DNA of 64,000 nt from Caulobacter sp. Root343 (GTDB taxonomy: Bacteria; Pseudomonadota; Alphaproteobacteria; Caulobacterales; Caulobacteraceae): NCBI RefSeq assembly GCF_001425745.1, contig NZ_LMDF01000007.1:678677-742676 (forward strand), in the 5' to 3' direction. Both the position numbers and the translations under genes were made by a program. The notes under the pieces are model-generated. The model was not told the DNA's origin. It searched no databases and saw only the letters and a program-made list of their open reading frames with translations. Below, piece by piece: positions 33,038 through 42,204 of the stretch (position 1 is its first letter; every line of letters begins with the position of its first letter).

Positions 33038-36000
33038 ATGTTCGATAAGGTCCTGATCGCCAACCGCGGCGCCATCGCCTGCCGGATCATCCGCACGCTC
33101 AAGGCCATGGGCGTGAAGTCCGTGGCGGTGTTCAGCGACGCCGACGCGGGCTCGCTGCACGTCAGCCTGGCCGACGAGGCCGTGCGCATCGGCCCGGCTT
33201 CGGCCGCCGAAAGCTATCTGCGCGGCGACCTGATCCTGGCGGCGGCCGGGGCGACGGGGGCTCAGGCGATTCATCCGGGCTATGGTTTCCTCAGCGAAAA
33301 CGCGGGTTTCGCCGAGACTTGTGAAGCGGCCGGCGTCGCCTTCATCGGCCCGACCGCCGACAACATCCGCGCCTTTGGCCTCAAGCACACCGCGCGTGAC
33401 CTGGCCCAGGCCCACGGCGTGCCGCTGGCGCCCGGCACCGACTTGCTGGTCGATCCCGCCGCCGCCCTGGAAGCGGCCGAGCGCATCGGATTCCCGGTGA
33501 TCCTCAAGGCGACGGCCGGCGGCGGCGGTATCGGCATGCGGGTGTGCGAGAGCGCCGAAGCCGTGGCCGAGGCCTTCGCGGCCGTCCAGCGGCTGGCGAC
33601 CGGCAATTTCAGCGACGGCGGCGTCTTCCTGGAGCGCTATGTGCGTCAGGCCCGCCACGTCGAGGTGCAGGTGTTCGGCGACGGCGCCGGCAAGGTGGTG
33701 GCCCTGGGCGAGCGCGACTGCTCCCTCCAGCGCCGCAATCAGAAGGTGGTCGAGGAGACCCCCGCCCCCGGCCTGCCCGCCGCGACGCGGGCGGCGCTGC
33801 TGGACGCCGCCACGCGTCTGGCCTCGGCGGCCCACTACCGCTCGGCCGGCACGGTGGAGTTCCTCTACGACGCCGATCGCGACGACTTCTTCTTCCTGGA
33901 GGTCAACACCCGCCTGCAGGTCGAGCACGGCGTCACCGAGCAGGTGACGGGCGTGGATCTGGTCGAGTGGATGGTGCGCGGCGCGGCCGGCGACTTCGCC
34001 TTCCTCGATGTCCCGCCGCCCGAGCCCAAGGGCGCGTCGATCCAGGTGCGGCTCTATGCCGAGGATCCGGCCCAGGACTATCGCCCCAGCTCCGGCGTGT
34101 TGACCCAGGTCTTGTTCCCGACCGATGTCCGCGCCGATGGCTGGGTGGTCGACGGGACCGAGGTCAGCGCCTTCTACGACCCCCTGCTCGCCAAGCTGAT
34201 CGTCACGGCGGCCGACCGTCCGGCGGCGGTCACTGCGATGCAGGCGGCGTTGGACGACAGCCGCCTGGCCGGGATCGAGACCAATCTCGACTGGCTGCGC
34301 ACCGTGGTGCGCAGCCAGCCCTTCGTCACCGGCAAGGTTTCAACCCGCGCCCTGGAGACTGTCAGCTGGACGCCCGACACCATCCAGGTGCTGAGCGGCG
34401 GGCCCGCGACCACGGTCCAGGACTGGCCCGGTCGCCAGGGCTACTGGGATGTCGGCGTGCCGCCGTCGGGGCCGATGGACGCCCTGGCCTTCCGGCTGGG
34501 CAACCGCCTGCTGGGCAACGGCGAGGACGCCGCTGGGCTGGAGATCACGGCCCTCGGTCCAACCCTGAAGTTCAACCGGGCCGCCGTGGTCTGCCTGACC
34601 GGCGCGGCCTTCGACGCCAAGCTCGATGGGGTTGCTGTCGAGGCCTACGCGCCCATCACGGTCGCCGCCGGCCAGACCTTGAAGATCGGCCGCGTGGTCG
34701 GCGCGGGCCTGCGGGGCTATCTGCTGTTCCAGGGCGGACTGGACGTGCCGGCCTATCTGGGTAGCCGCTCGACCTTCACCTTGGGCGGTTTCGGCGGCCA
34801 TGCCGGGCGCAACCTGACGGCAGGCGACGTGCTGCGCCTGATGAACGGAGAGACCGCGCAACCCTCCGCGCCGCTCGACAAAACTCTGCGACCCGCCACG
34901 ACCAAGGCCTGGACCATTCGCGTTCTGCCGGGCCCTCACGGCGCGCCAGACTTCTTCACGCCGGCCGACGTCGCGATGATCGGCGGGACGGATTGGAAGG
35001 TGCACTACAATTCCAACCGCACCGGCGTGCGTCTGGTCGGCCCCAAGCCCGAATGGGCGCGGCGCGATGGCGGCGAGGCCGGCCTGCACCCGTCCAACAT
35101 CCACGACAACGCCTACGCCATCGGCGCGGTCGACTTCACCGGCGACATGCCGATCATCCTGGGGCCCGACGGGCCCTCGCTGGGCGGCTTCGTCTGTCCG
35201 TTCGTGATCATCCAGGCCGACCTCTGGAAGGCCGGGCAACTGGCGCCGGGCGACACCGTGCGCTTCGACGTCGTCGACGACGCCGCGGCGGCCCTGGCCC
35301 TGGATGAGCAGGAAGTCCTCATCGCCCACCTGGTCGCGCCGCCCGAGCCGACCAGCGTGCGGCCGCCCCAGGGCGACAGCCCGATCCTGGCCGAGCTGCC
35401 CGAGGAAGGCCACCGCCCCCGCGTCCTCTATCGCCGCCAAGGCGATCAGCATCTGCTGGTCGAATACGGCCCCATCGTGCTGGACCTGGAACTGCGTCTG
35501 CGCATCCACGCCCTGCTGCTGGAGCTCCAGGGTCTGGCCCTTGCCGGCGTCATCGACCTGACCCCGGGCATCCGCTCGCTGCAGGTCCACTATGACAGCC
35601 GCCGCCTGAGCCAGGCCGACCTGCTCGCCGCGCTCGTCGCGGCCGAGGAACGGCTGGGCGGGTTGGACGATTTCGAGATCCCGTCGCGCGTGGTCCACCT
35701 GCCGCTGAGCTGGAAGGATCCCGCGATCTACCAGACCATCGACAAGTACATGCAGGCGGTCCGCGACGACGCCCCCTGGTGCCCGGACAACATCGAATTC
35801 ATCCGCCGGGTCAACGGACTGGAGAGCATCGACGACGTCCAGCGCATCGTCTTCGACGCCCGCTATCTGGTGATGGGCCTGGGCGACGTCTATCTGGGCG
35901 CGCCGGTCGCCACCCCGGTCGATCCGCGCCACAGGCTTGTGACCACCAAGTACAATCCCGCCCGCACCTGGACGCCGCCCAACGTGGTCGGCATCGGCGG

Positions 36001-36661
36001 GGCCTACATGTGCATCTACGGCATGGAGGGACCGGGCGGCTACCAGCTGTTCGGGCGCACCATCCAGGTCTGGAACACCTGGCGGCAGACCGAGGCCTTC
36101 ACCGACGGCAAGCCGTGGCTCTTGAGGTTCTTCGACCAGATCCGCTTCTTCCCCGTCAGCGCCGACGAACTGGTCGAGTGGCGCCGCGACTTCCCGCTGG
36201 GTCGTCGCCAGATCCGCATCGAGGAAGAGACCTTCCGTCTCTCGGACTATCGCAAGATGCTGGCCGACAACGCCGACAGCATCGACGCCTTCCAGGCCAC
36301 GCGGCAAGCCGCCTTCGACGCCGAGCGCGCCGACTGGGAAGCCAAGGGCGAGTTCGCCCGGGTCGAGGCCTTGTCCAGCGTCGCCGACGACGTCAGCGAG
36401 GCCGTCGCCCTCGTGGCGCCCGACGGGAGCGACCTGATCGAAGCTCCGCTGGGCGGCAGCGTCTGGAAGGTGCTGGTCGAGCCCGGCCACCGGGTCGCGG
36501 CCGGCGCGGTGATCGCCGTGATCGAAGCGATGAAGGCCGAGTGCGACGTCAACAGCCCGACGGCCGGCGTCGTCACCGTCGTCTACGCCCAGCCCGGCCA
36601 GGCTATCGCCGCGGGCGCGCCGATCGTGGCGATCGCACCAGATCTTGAAGCCGCCGCATGA
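33038..36661 (+). CDS. Biotin-dependent urea/guanidine carboxylase
   Basis: A 1207-residue carboxylase. Order: biotin carboxylase (1-450; ATP-grasp loop KATAGGGGIGMRV), a carboxyltransferase region of AHS2/KipI type (from about 455 to 760) and of AHS1 type (about 800-1010), a linker, and a C-terminal biotinyl domain (VIEAMKAE, biotin on Lys1166). In the segment YMCIYGMEGPGGYQ, Glu997 replaces the Asn of eukaryotic urea amidolyases (AANSPGG), which could favour guanidinium over urea. With two DUF1989 genes upstream and an allophanate hydrolase downstream, guanidine is the more likely substrate; the overlap with the next gene (ATGA) shows coupling. Cytoplasmic. Confidence 0.93.
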   Translation: MFDKVLIANRGAIACRIIRTLKAMGVKSVAVFSDADAGSLHVSLADEAVRIGPASAAESYLRGDLILAAAGATGAQAIHPGYGFLSENAGFAETCEAAGVAFIGPTADNIRAFGLKHTARDLAQAHGVPLAPGTDLLVDPAAALEAAERIGFPVILKATAGGGGIGMRVCESAEAVAEAFAAVQRLATGNFSDGGVFLERYVRQARHVEVQVFGDGAGKVVALGERDCSLQRRNQKVVEETPAPGLPAATRAALLDAATRLASAAHYRSAGTVEFLYDADRDDFFFLEVNTRLQVEHGVTEQVTGVDLVEWMVRGAAGDFAFLDVPPPEPKGASIQVRLYAEDPAQDYRPSSGVLTQVLFPTDVRADGWVVDGTEVSAFYDPLLAKLIVTAADRPAAVTAMQAALDDSRLAGIETNLDWLRTVVRSQPFVTGKVSTRALETVSWTPDTIQVLSGGPATTVQDWPGRQGYWDVGVPPSGPMDALAFRLGNRLLGNGEDAAGLEITALGPTLKFNRAAVVCLTGAAFDAKLDGVAVEAYAPITVAAGQTLKIGRVVGAGLRGYLLFQGGLDVPAYLGSRSTFTLGGFGGHAGRNLTAGDVLRLMNGETAQPSAPLDKTLRPATTKAWTIRVLPGPHGAPDFFTPADVAMIGGTDWKVHYNSNRTGVRLVGPKPEWARRDGGEAGLHPSNIHDNAYAIGAVDFTGDMPIILGPDGPSLGGFVCPFVIIQADLWKAGQLAPGDTVRFDVVDDAAAALALDEQEVLIAHLVAPPEPTSVRPPQGDSPILAELPEEGHRPRVLYRRQGDQHLLVEYGPIVLDLELRLRIHALLLELQGLALAGVIDLTPGIRSLQVHYDSRRLSQADLLAALVAAEERLGGLDDFEIPSRVVHLPLSWKDPAIYQTIDKYMQAVRDDAPWCPDNIEFIRRVNGLESIDDVQRIVFDARYLVMGLGDVYLGAPVATPVDPRHRLVTTKYNPARTWTPPNVVGIGGAYMCIYGMEGPGGYQLFGRTIQVWNTWRQTEAFTDGKPWLLRFFDQIRFFPVSADELVEWRRDFPLGRRQIRIEEETFRLSDYRKMLADNADSIDAFQATRQAAFDAERADWEAKGEFARVEALSSVADDVSEAVALVAPDGSDLIEAPLGGSVWKVLVEPGHRVAAGAVIAVIEAMKAECDVNSPTAGVVTVVYAQPGQAIAAGAPIVAIAPDLEAAA

Positions 36662-38442
36662 GCGATTTCCAGCGCCTGTCGGTTACGATGATCGCCAAGG
36701 CGGTCAACGGCGGAGTCAGCGCGGTCGAGGTCGCTCAGGCCGCGCTCGACGCGGTCGCCGCCTACGACCTGATCCAGCCCCAGACCTGGATCCTGCGCGT
36801 TCCCGCCGAAGCCGTCCTGGCCCAGGCCCGCGCCGTCGACATAAGGATCGCCGCCGGCGAGCCCCTGCCCCTGGCCGGCGTTCCGTTCGCGGTGAAGGAC
36901 AATATCGACGTCGCCGGATTGCCGACCAGCGCCGCCTGCCCCGCCTTCGCCTATACGCCCGAACGCTCGGCGACCGTGGTCGAGCGCCTGGTCGAGGCCG
37001 GCGCCGTCCTGATCGGCAAGACCAATCTCGACCAGTTCGCCACCGGCCTGGTCGGTGTTCGCAGCCCCTATGGGGCGCCGCTGTGCGTGTTCGATCAGGA
37101 CTATGTCAGCGGAGGCTCCAGCTCCGGCTCGGCCGTGGCGGTGGCGGCGGGTCTGGTGGCATTCGCGCTGGGCACCGACACGGCCGGATCGGGCCGTGTG
37201 CCGGCCGCCTTCAATCACCTGATCGGCCTCAAGCCCTCGAAAGGACGCTGGAGCACGCGCGGCCTGGTTCCGGCGTGCCGCTCGCTGGACTGCATCAGCG
37301 TGTTCGCCGCCGATCTGGCCGGCGCGGCTCTGGTCGACGACGTGCTGACCGGCTTCGACGCCGAGGACGACTATTCTCGGGCCGCGCCGGCCTCACCGCC
37401 GACCGCGCCGACCGGCGCCTTCCGCTTTGGCGCGCCCCGTCCCGACCAGCGTCTGTTCATGGGCGACGAGCAGTCGGCCGCGCTCTACGCCGCCGCCATC
37501 GAGCACATGACGGCCGCTGGCGGAACCCTCGTCGAGATCGACATCGCGCCGCTGCTGGACTGCGCCAAGCTGCTCTACAGCGGCCCCTGGGTGGCCGAGC
37601 GCACCGCCGCCGTGGAAGATCTGCTGCGCGACAAGCCCGGCGCGATCCATCCGACCGTGCGCGCCATCGTCCAGGGTGGTTTGGCGGTCACCGGCGTCGA
37701 GACCTTCAAGGGCCTCTATGCCCTGGAAGCCTATCGCCGCGCGGCCGAACCGATCTGGGAGGCGGTCGATGTGATGCTGCTGCCCACGGCCCCGACCATC
37801 TATCGCCTGAAGGAAGTGCTGGCCGAGCCGATCGCGCTGAACGCCAACCTCGGCCTCTACACCAACTTCGTGAACCTGCTCGACATGAGCGCCCTCGCCG
37901 TCCCGGCCGGCTTCCGCGAGAACGGCACGGGCTTCGGCGTCACCCTGATCGGACCGGCCTTCGCCGACCGCGCGCTGCTGGCCCTGGCCGAGCGCTATCT
38001 GGAGACCTTCCCCATGGCCGACACGCCCCCGCTCGACCTGACCCCGCGCAAGCCCGGCGTGAAGCTGGCCGTGGTCGGCGCTCACCTGGCCGGCATGCCG
38101 CTGCACTGGCAGCTGACCTCGCGCGAGGCCCGGCTGGTCGCGGCGACCAAGACCGCCCCGGCCTACAAGCTCTATGCCATGGCCGAGACCACTCCGCCGA
38201 AGCCGGCCCTGATCCATGTCGGAGACGGCGGATCGTCGATCCTGGTCGAGGTCTATGAGCTAGATTTCGAGGCCTTCGGCAGCTTCACCGCCGAGGTGCC
38301 CGCGCCCTTGGCCATCGGCACCGTCACTCTGGAAGACGGGACCTCGGTGAAGGGTTTCGTGGCCGAACCTCGCGCGCTGAACGGCGCGACCGACATCACC
38401 GCGCTGGGCGGCTGGCGGGCCTATATCGCCTCGCTGGCTTAG
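36658..38442 (+). CDS. atzF: Allophanate hydrolase
   Basis: A 594-residue amidase-signature enzyme. The triad is Lys80 (FAVKDN), Ser154 (GGSSSG) and Ser178 (GTDTAGSGR), with the 24-residue gap between serines typical of the family. The amidase domain ends near 440, followed by an AtzF-type C-terminal domain (about 450-594, LAVVGAHLAGMPLHWQLTSR then FVAEPRALNG). It converts allophanate to ammonia and CO2, the last step of the guanidine pathway. It overlaps the carboxylase stop by four bases. Confidence 0.95.
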   Translation: MSDFQRLSVTMIAKAVNGGVSAVEVAQAALDAVAAYDLIQPQTWILRVPAEAVLAQARAVDIRIAAGEPLPLAGVPFAVKDNIDVAGLPTSAACPAFAYTPERSATVVERLVEAGAVLIGKTNLDQFATGLVGVRSPYGAPLCVFDQDYVSGGSSSGSAVAVAAGLVAFALGTDTAGSGRVPAAFNHLIGLKPSKGRWSTRGLVPACRSLDCISVFAADLAGAALVDDVLTGFDAEDDYSRAAPASPPTAPTGAFRFGAPRPDQRLFMGDEQSAALYAAAIEHMTAAGGTLVEIDIAPLLDCAKLLYSGPWVAERTAAVEDLLRDKPGAIHPTVRAIVQGGLAVTGVETFKGLYALEAYRRAAEPIWEAVDVMLLPTAPTIYRLKEVLAEPIALNANLGLYTNFVNLLDMSALAVPAGFRENGTGFGVTLIGPAFADRALLALAERYLETFPMADTPPLDLTPRKPGVKLAVVGAHLAGMPLHWQLTSREARLVAATKTAPAYKLYAMAETTPPKPALIHVGDGGSSILVEVYELDFEAFGSFTAEVPAPLAIGTVTLEDGTSVKGFVAEPRALNGATDITALGGWRAYIASLA

Positions 38443-38982
38443 GTCTTCGGACACGGTTTCTCGCTCACGCGTCCGAAGGCCGCGATGGGATGGGGAGGGT
38501 GCGAAGCGCCCGGGCCTCGCCCGGATGATTTGCAGATTTGAGTACCGTTTCGACGAAGACGAGCGCTCCGCGCGGCCTTCTGACGGAAGCCTTCGGATCG
38601 CGGGGTTTTAACCCGCTCCGACAGAGGCCTCCGGCGGGCGGAGCCTTGGCTTGCTCCGGACCGCATGGGCGATTTCAGCCCACGCCTGGCGCGTTCGTCG
38701 AAACCTTCACCGCTAGGGCTTCGTCCCGATGTTCAGGGAACCTGACCTGGATCGCCGCGAAAGCCGTCACTCAAGACCTCGACGAGCGCTTCCCGCTCGA
38801 CCACCCCCGAAGGCCGCATCGGTCGCCGTACGTGCGCCCTCCCCGTGCCTTCAGGTGGAAGCATTATGCGGTCGGTCCGAAGAGGGGAGGACGGGAAACG
38901 TGCGTTTTCGCACAAAGTATTGGAATCGTGGGCCATTGGTTTTCAAACCACGGGGATAGAGGCGTGATGATCCCACGCCTTT
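38443..38982. other. Intergenic region with repeat B
   Basis: 540 bases between convergent operons. It holds repeat B copy 1 at 38541-38577 and, at the end, a hairpin at 38955-38986. Short open frames overlap in all phases without support. The rest I cannot assign. Confidence 0.45.
38541..38577 (+). repeat. Dispersed repeat B, copy 1
   Basis: AGTACCGTTTCGACGAAG followed by a GAGCGCTCCGCGCGG stretch. The other copy is at 63940-63976. Both are about 100 bases downstream of a plus-strand stop codon and are preceded by a purine-rich GGGATGG block, so the related unit may be nearer 90 bases. Confidence 0.6.
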
Positions 38983-38986
38983 CTAT
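38955..38986. terminator. Hairpin between convergent operons
   Basis: GGCGTG (38961-38966) pairs with CACGCC (38974-38979), with an outer GATAG/CTATC stem around it. A short TTT follows on the plus strand. It overlaps the stop of the minus-strand ATPase gene and probably ends transcription from the catabolic operon, perhaps in both directions. Confidence 0.5.
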
Positions 38987-39744
38987 CCGCCTAGCCCCGC
39001 CAGCGCCTCCGGCCCCACCGCGCCGGGCTTGTCCAATGGAAAGTCGTAGACCGCCGTCGAGCCGTAGCGATGCGGCGCCTGCGGGTCGCGGCGGCGCTTG
39101 TCGAAGGCCAGGACACGGGTGCCCAGCTTGAAGGCTTCCTTGATGTCGTGGGTGACCATCATGATGGTCAGGCCGTGTTCGCGCCAAAGGCCCGTGATCA
39201 GCTCGTGCATGTCGAGGCGCACGCCGGGGTCCAGGGCGCCGAACGGCTCGTCCAGCAACAAGATGCGGGGCTTCTTGATCAGGGCCTGAGCGATGGCCAG
39301 GCGCTGCTGCATGCCGCCGGACATCTGGGCCGGGTAGACGTCACCGCTGTCGCCGAGGCCGACGGCGGCCAGCATCCGGTCGGCCTGCTCGGCCGCCGCG
39401 CGGCGCCGAGCGCCCGACAGCCGCCCCAGCAATGGCGAGCCTTCGCAGTCGAGACCGAACACCACGTTGTCGCGGGCGTTCAGGTGCGGGAACACAGAGT
39501 ACTTCTGGAACACCACGCCCCGGTTGGGCCCCGGTTCGGCGCGCAACTTGCGGCCGTCCAGGTCGATCGCGCCCTTGCTCGGCGCCTCCTGGCCCAGGGC
39601 CAGGCGCAGGAAGGTGCTCTTGCCCGCGCCGGACGGCCCGACGATCGAGACGAAGCTGCCCTGCTTGATCGACAGGTCGACGTTCTCGAGCACGACCTTG
39701 TCGCCGTACTCCACCCACACGTTGCGGAAGGTCAGCAAGTCCAT
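38983..39744 (-). CDS. ABC transporter ATPase (NitT/TauT type, putative guanidine importer)
   Basis: A 253-residue ABC ATPase: Walker A GPSGAGKST (36-44), Q-loop VVFQKYSVFPH, signature MSGGMQQRLAIAQAL and Walker B RILLLDEPFGALD, then the H-loop MVTHDIKEA. It belongs to the nitrate/taurine/aliphatic-sulfonate group. Last gene of the minus-strand importer operon, adjacent to the permease gene with a one-base gap. Importers of this type are commonly found with urea/guanidine carboxylase genes; import of guanidine is inferred from this context. Confidence 0.95.
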   Translation of the reverse strand: MDLLTFRNVWVEYGDKVVLENVDLSIKQGSFVSIVGPSGAGKSTFLRLALGQEAPSKGAIDLDGRKLRAEPGPNRGVVFQKYSVFPHLNARDNVVFGLDCEGSPLLGRLSGARRRAAAEQADRMLAAVGLGDSGDVYPAQMSGGMQQRLAIAQALIKKPRILLLDEPFGALDPGVRLDMHELITGLWREHGLTIMMVTHDIKEAFKLGTRVLAFDKRRRDPQAPHRYGSTAVYDFPLDKPGAVGPEALAGLGG

Positions 39745-39745
39745 C

Positions 39746-40564
39746 TCAACGCCCTCTCGCTGGGTGGGCCCAGGGATAGGCGCGGCGGCTGGCCACCTTC
39801 AGGGCCACGTCCATCGCCACGGCCAGGATCGAGATCCAGACGACGTAGGGCAGGATGATGTCCATCGACATGTAGCGGCGGACCAGGAAGATCCGGTAAC
39901 CCAGGCCGACATCGGCGGCGATCGCCTCGGCCGAGATCAGATAGACCCAGGCCGGGCACAGCGACAGGCGCAGGCTGTCGATCAGCCGAGGCATGGCCTG
40001 TGGCAGGGCCACGCGGACGGCCAGCTGCCAGGTGCTCGAGCCCAGGGTCTGGGCCTTGACCAGCTGCTCCTCGGGAATGGCGGCCACGTGGGCGGCCAGG
40101 TCGCGGACCATCACCGGGGTGATGCCGATGACGATCAGGGCGATCTTGGCGGTTTCGCCCAGGCCGAAGACGATGAACAGGATCGGCAGCACCGCGATCG
40201 GCGGCACCACGGCGATGGCCGCCACCAAGGGTCCGAACTTGGCGCTCAAGAGCGGCAGGAGCCCCAGCCCCAGCCCCAGCACCAGGGTCGTGCCGGTGGC
40301 GATCACCAGGGCGATCCCGAGCCGCCGGAGGCTGGCGACCGTATCGACCACCAGGGGCGCGTCGCCGGTCAGCGGATCGACCTTGGCCATCAGTTGCACG
40401 GCCTCGACCATGGCGGTCGGCGTGGGCAGTAGCTTGTCACGCGAGTTCTCGGCGTGGCGGGCCTGCGAGGCCATCAGATAGACCAGCGCCACCGCCAGCA
40501 GCGGCAGCAGGCCCAGCAGCACGCGCAGGCCGCCTCTTGGTCTGACGTTCAGCAAGCGGCGCAT
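39746..40564 (-). CDS. ABC transporter permease (putative guanidine importer)
   Basis: A 272-residue inner-membrane permease of the BPD_transp_1 family. I take the ATG at 40564, since the longer frame to 40663 overlaps the binding-protein region without a ribosome site. Helices include LRVLLGLLPLLAVALVYLMA, LGIALVIATGTTLVLGLGLG and VPPIAVLPILFIVFGLGETA. The cytoplasmic EAA-type loop is EEQLVKAQTLGSSTWQLAVR. Partner of the ATPase directly downstream. Confidence 0.93.
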   Translation of the reverse strand: MRRLLNVRPRGGLRVLLGLLPLLAVALVYLMASQARHAENSRDKLLPTPTAMVEAVQLMAKVDPLTGDAPLVVDTVASLRRLGIALVIATGTTLVLGLGLGLLPLLSAKFGPLVAAIAVVPPIAVLPILFIVFGLGETAKIALIVIGITPVMVRDLAAHVAAIPEEQLVKAQTLGSSTWQLAVRVALPQAMPRLIDSLRLSLCPAWVYLISAEAIAADVGLGYRIFLVRRYMSMDIILPYVVWISILAVAMDVALKVASRRAYPWAHPARGR

Positions 40565-40631
40565 GACGTACGAAGGTCCCGGAACTGGAGGGCTGGCCGC
40601 CCCGCCGGAATGGCGGGGCGGCGTCATCAAG

Positions 40632-41738
40632 CTACAGCTTGCCGTCGGCGGCCTGCTGAACATAGGTCGTATCGAAGCGTAGCTTCACATTGGCCGGATC
40701 GCCCAGGGTCTTGCCGCCCGGGAAGCTGATGCCGATGTCGTCCACCGACTTCGCGCCTTGGCCGAACAGGCCCATGCTGAAGCTGAACTTGCGGACGCGG
40801 TCGTTGGCCGTGACCAGGTCCGGGCTGACCGTCGCCGCCAGGGCGGCCTTGGGATCGGCGTAGAGATATGTGGTCTTCAGCTGGCTCTCGAAGCTGGCCA
40901 GGTCCGAGCCCGACAGCTTGGCCATCGCCTCGCGCGCCGCCTTGCCTTCGGGGGTCTGGGCGACGGTCAGGGCCAGGGTCTCGTACCAGATGCCGGTCAG
41001 GGCCTTGCCGAGGTTGGGATTGGCCTTCAGGGCCTCGGTGCTGACCATCAGGCCGTCGAGGATCTCGCCCGGGATCTTGGAGCTGTCGAACACCTCGGTC
41101 GCGCCGTGCGCCTTCTTCACTTCCGACAGTTGCGGGTTCCAGGTCACCAGGGCCTTGGTGTCGGCCGCGCCATAGGCGGCGACGATGTCGGCGTCGGAGG
41201 TGTTGACCGTCTTGATGTCGGCCATCTTCAGCCCGGCCTTTTCCAGCGCGCGGGCCAGCAGGTAGTGGGAAACCGACAGCTCGACCAGGTTGACCGGCCG
41301 GCCCTTGATGTCCGCCAGGCTCGCGCCGTTCTTCAGGATGACGCCGTCATTGCCGTTGGAATAGTCGCCGATCATCAGGACGGTGGTGTCCTTGCCGGCG
41401 GCGGCCGGGACGGTCAGGGCGTCCATATTGGTGGCGGTGACGCCGTCCAGCTTGCCGGCCGAGAACTGGTTCAGGGATTCGACGTAGTCGTTGATCTGCA
41501 CCAGCTGGATGTCGACGCCGTACTTGTCGGCCCACTTCTTCACGATTCCAGACTGCTGGGCGTAGGCCCAGGGCATCCATCCGGCATAGATCGTCCAGCC
41601 GATCTTGTAGCTGGTCTTGGCCGCGGCGGCCGGCGCGGCGGGCGCCTTTTCGGCGGTCTTGGGTCCGCACGAGGCCAGGGCCAGACAGGACGCGACCATG
41701 GCCGCCATGAAACGCTTGCGGGTGAACAGGACACTCAT
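40632..41738 (-). CDS. ABC transporter substrate-binding lipoprotein (putative guanidine binder)
   Basis: A 368-residue binding protein of the SsuA/TauA/NMT1 type. I place the start at ATG 41738, which follows AAGGGAGCC. The lipoprotein leader ends LALASC, so the Cys near residue 24 would be lipidated, followed by an Ala/Pro linker. Binding-protein landmarks are YKIGWTIYAGWMPWAYAQQ, VQINDYVESLNQFSAGKLDG and NMDALTVPAAAGKDTTVLMI. First gene of the importer operon. The ATTAC-N14-GTAAT operator is 40 bases upstream at 41778-41803. Substrate assignment rests on the neighbouring catabolic operon. Confidence 0.92.
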   Translation of the reverse strand: MSVLFTRKRFMAAMVASCLALASCGPKTAEKAPAAPAAAAKTSYKIGWTIYAGWMPWAYAQQSGIVKKWADKYGVDIQLVQINDYVESLNQFSAGKLDGVTATNMDALTVPAAAGKDTTVLMIGDYSNGNDGVILKNGASLADIKGRPVNLVELSVSHYLLARALEKAGLKMADIKTVNTSDADIVAAYGAADTKALVTWNPQLSEVKKAHGATEVFDSSKIPGEILDGLMVSTEALKANPNLGKALTGIWYETLALTVAQTPEGKAAREAMAKLSGSDLASFESQLKTTYLYADPKAALAATVSPDLVTANDRVRKFSFSMGLFGQGAKSVDDIGISFPGGKTLGDPANVKLRFDTTYVQQAADGKL

Positions 41739-42194
41739 CGGCGGCTCCCTTGAAGTTCGCCGAGGAAGCGTTCGACATATTACGAGTTGCCGCAATCGTA
41801 ATACCGAAATCGCACCGTTCCTGCGCCCGCCGGAACCCGAACTGCCGAAAAAGCAGGCCTCTCGTCACGCCGGCGCCGCATCGCGCGCCGCTCACGCGCC
41901 ATCGGCGCCCACAACAAGGCCAAGGTTTGCGCCCGCCCTCCCCGCCACGCATCCTGAAGCCTCCGCAAGGTGTCGCGATCATGCTCTCGAAGCTAGCCGC
42001 CGGATTTTGGCGCTTGGTCCGTAACGGCCTGGCGGCGCGCGGCGGTCGGTACTGGATGACCTGAGCGCATTCTGCTCGCTCGCGAAAAGCGTCGCCCGAT
42101 CCTTTCGTCGTGATTGCCGACCGCTGATCTCAAGCGGCTCGCCAACTTCGGTCCGCACATTGACTCCATTCCGCCACGGTCGTAGATTTCTGTC
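41739..42194. other. Intergenic region between the importer and GbsR-like genes
   Basis: It contains the NikR-like operator (41778-41803) and, at its right edge, the GbsR palindrome (42187-42204). A 27-codon frame at 41981-42064 (MLSKLAAGFWRLVRNGLAAR and more) has AAGG upstream but too little support to call. No terminator seen. Confidence 0.45.
41778..41803 (-). promoter_or_regulatory. NikR-like operator upstream of the importer operon
   Basis: TATTACG (41778-41784) and CGTAATA (41797-41803): perfect 7-bp arms, with the same 14-base gap between the ATTAC and GTAAT cores as at 31062-31087. It lies 40 bases upstream of the binding-protein start. The match links the importer to the regulator gene 10 kb away. 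Confidence 0.75.
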
Positions 42195-42204
42195 ATGACA
42201 GAAA
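42187..42204. promoter_or_regulatory. Palindromic operator overlapping the GbsR-like start codon
   Basis: TTTCTGTCATGACAGAAA is a perfect 18-base palindrome, and its centre is the ATG of the regulator gene. A related site, 8 of 10 bases matching per half, is at 42786-42805. Binding here would block transcription or translation of the gene itself. Confidence 0.7.

Noticed and set aside
34340..36490. A 716-codon open frame on the minus strand
   Set aside because: It is antisense to the carboxylase, whose domains and biotin motif are clear in the plus frame.
41981..42064. A 27-codon frame with AAGG upstream
   Set aside because: Too short, no conserved feature and unusual spacing; noted in the intergenic entry but not called as a gene.
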